This document shows, in pieces, positions 28,337 through 28,361 of a stretch of 28,361 nucleotides of DNA (its first letter is position 1; each line of letters begins with the position of its first letter). The translations under genes and the position numbers were made by a program. Below the pieces are notes generated by a model that was not told the DNA's origin, made no database searches, and worked only from the letters and a program-made list of their open reading frames with translations. The stretch comes from Kipferlia bialata (lineage: Eukaryota > Fornicata), in assembly GCA_003568945.1 (NCBI GenBank), contig BDIP01000152.1, positions 1 through 28,361 of the forward strand. Reading direction: 5' to 3'.

Positions 28337-28361
28337 TACGTATATATATATATATATATAT

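Overview
The window looks like nuclear DNA of an intron-rich unicellular eukaryote. Every coding block I could assemble uses GT-AG introns and the standard stop codons, introns are mostly short, and there are no bacterial-style operons or ribosome binding sites. The set of divergent kelch paralogues and one-repeat-per-exon LRR genes resembles what I associate with free-living fornicates such as Kipferlia, but that name is a guess from style and not a match I could test.

Layout, left to right. 122-832 (+) is the 3' end of a ubiquitin-specific protease gene (catalytic His box and C-terminal exon). 1289-2257 (+) is an intronless kelch-like gene. Then come four paralogues of a two-exon kelch-like family: A at 3038-4530 (+), B at 6903-8485 (-), C at 9688-11109 (-) and D at 14549-16094 (-, frame broken). 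All have a small first exon ending in phase 2 and one large second exon. Decayed fragments of these genes lie between them. 11831-13070 (-) is a RING-H2 gene with a candidate C-terminal membrane anchor. 16702-23993 (-) is a roughly 29-exon gene in which most exons encode one 28-residue ribonuclease-inhibitor-type LRR, preceded by an RIIa/DPY-30-like domain and a proline-rich exon. 24115-28336 (+) is a 16-exon NOC2-family ribosome-biogenesis gene. Its start codon is 121 bp from the divergent LRR start.

The most unusual signal is in the introns of the NOC2 and LRR genes. Many introns carry one to three near-identical copies of the end of the neighbouring exon, together with its splice site. I call these splice-junction echoes. 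In the NOC2 gene, echo-bearing introns are 118-370 bp and introns without echoes are 67-77 bp. In several introns the exon-derived part is almost unchanged while similarity drops at or just past the splice site.

No pathway links all the genes. They cover ubiquitin turnover (USP, RING), scaffold proteins (kelch, LRR) and ribosome assembly (NOC2). I saw no tRNA, rRNA, CRISPR array or recognisable transposon. All exon models are read by eye from splice consensus, frame and repeat periodicity, without transcript evidence.
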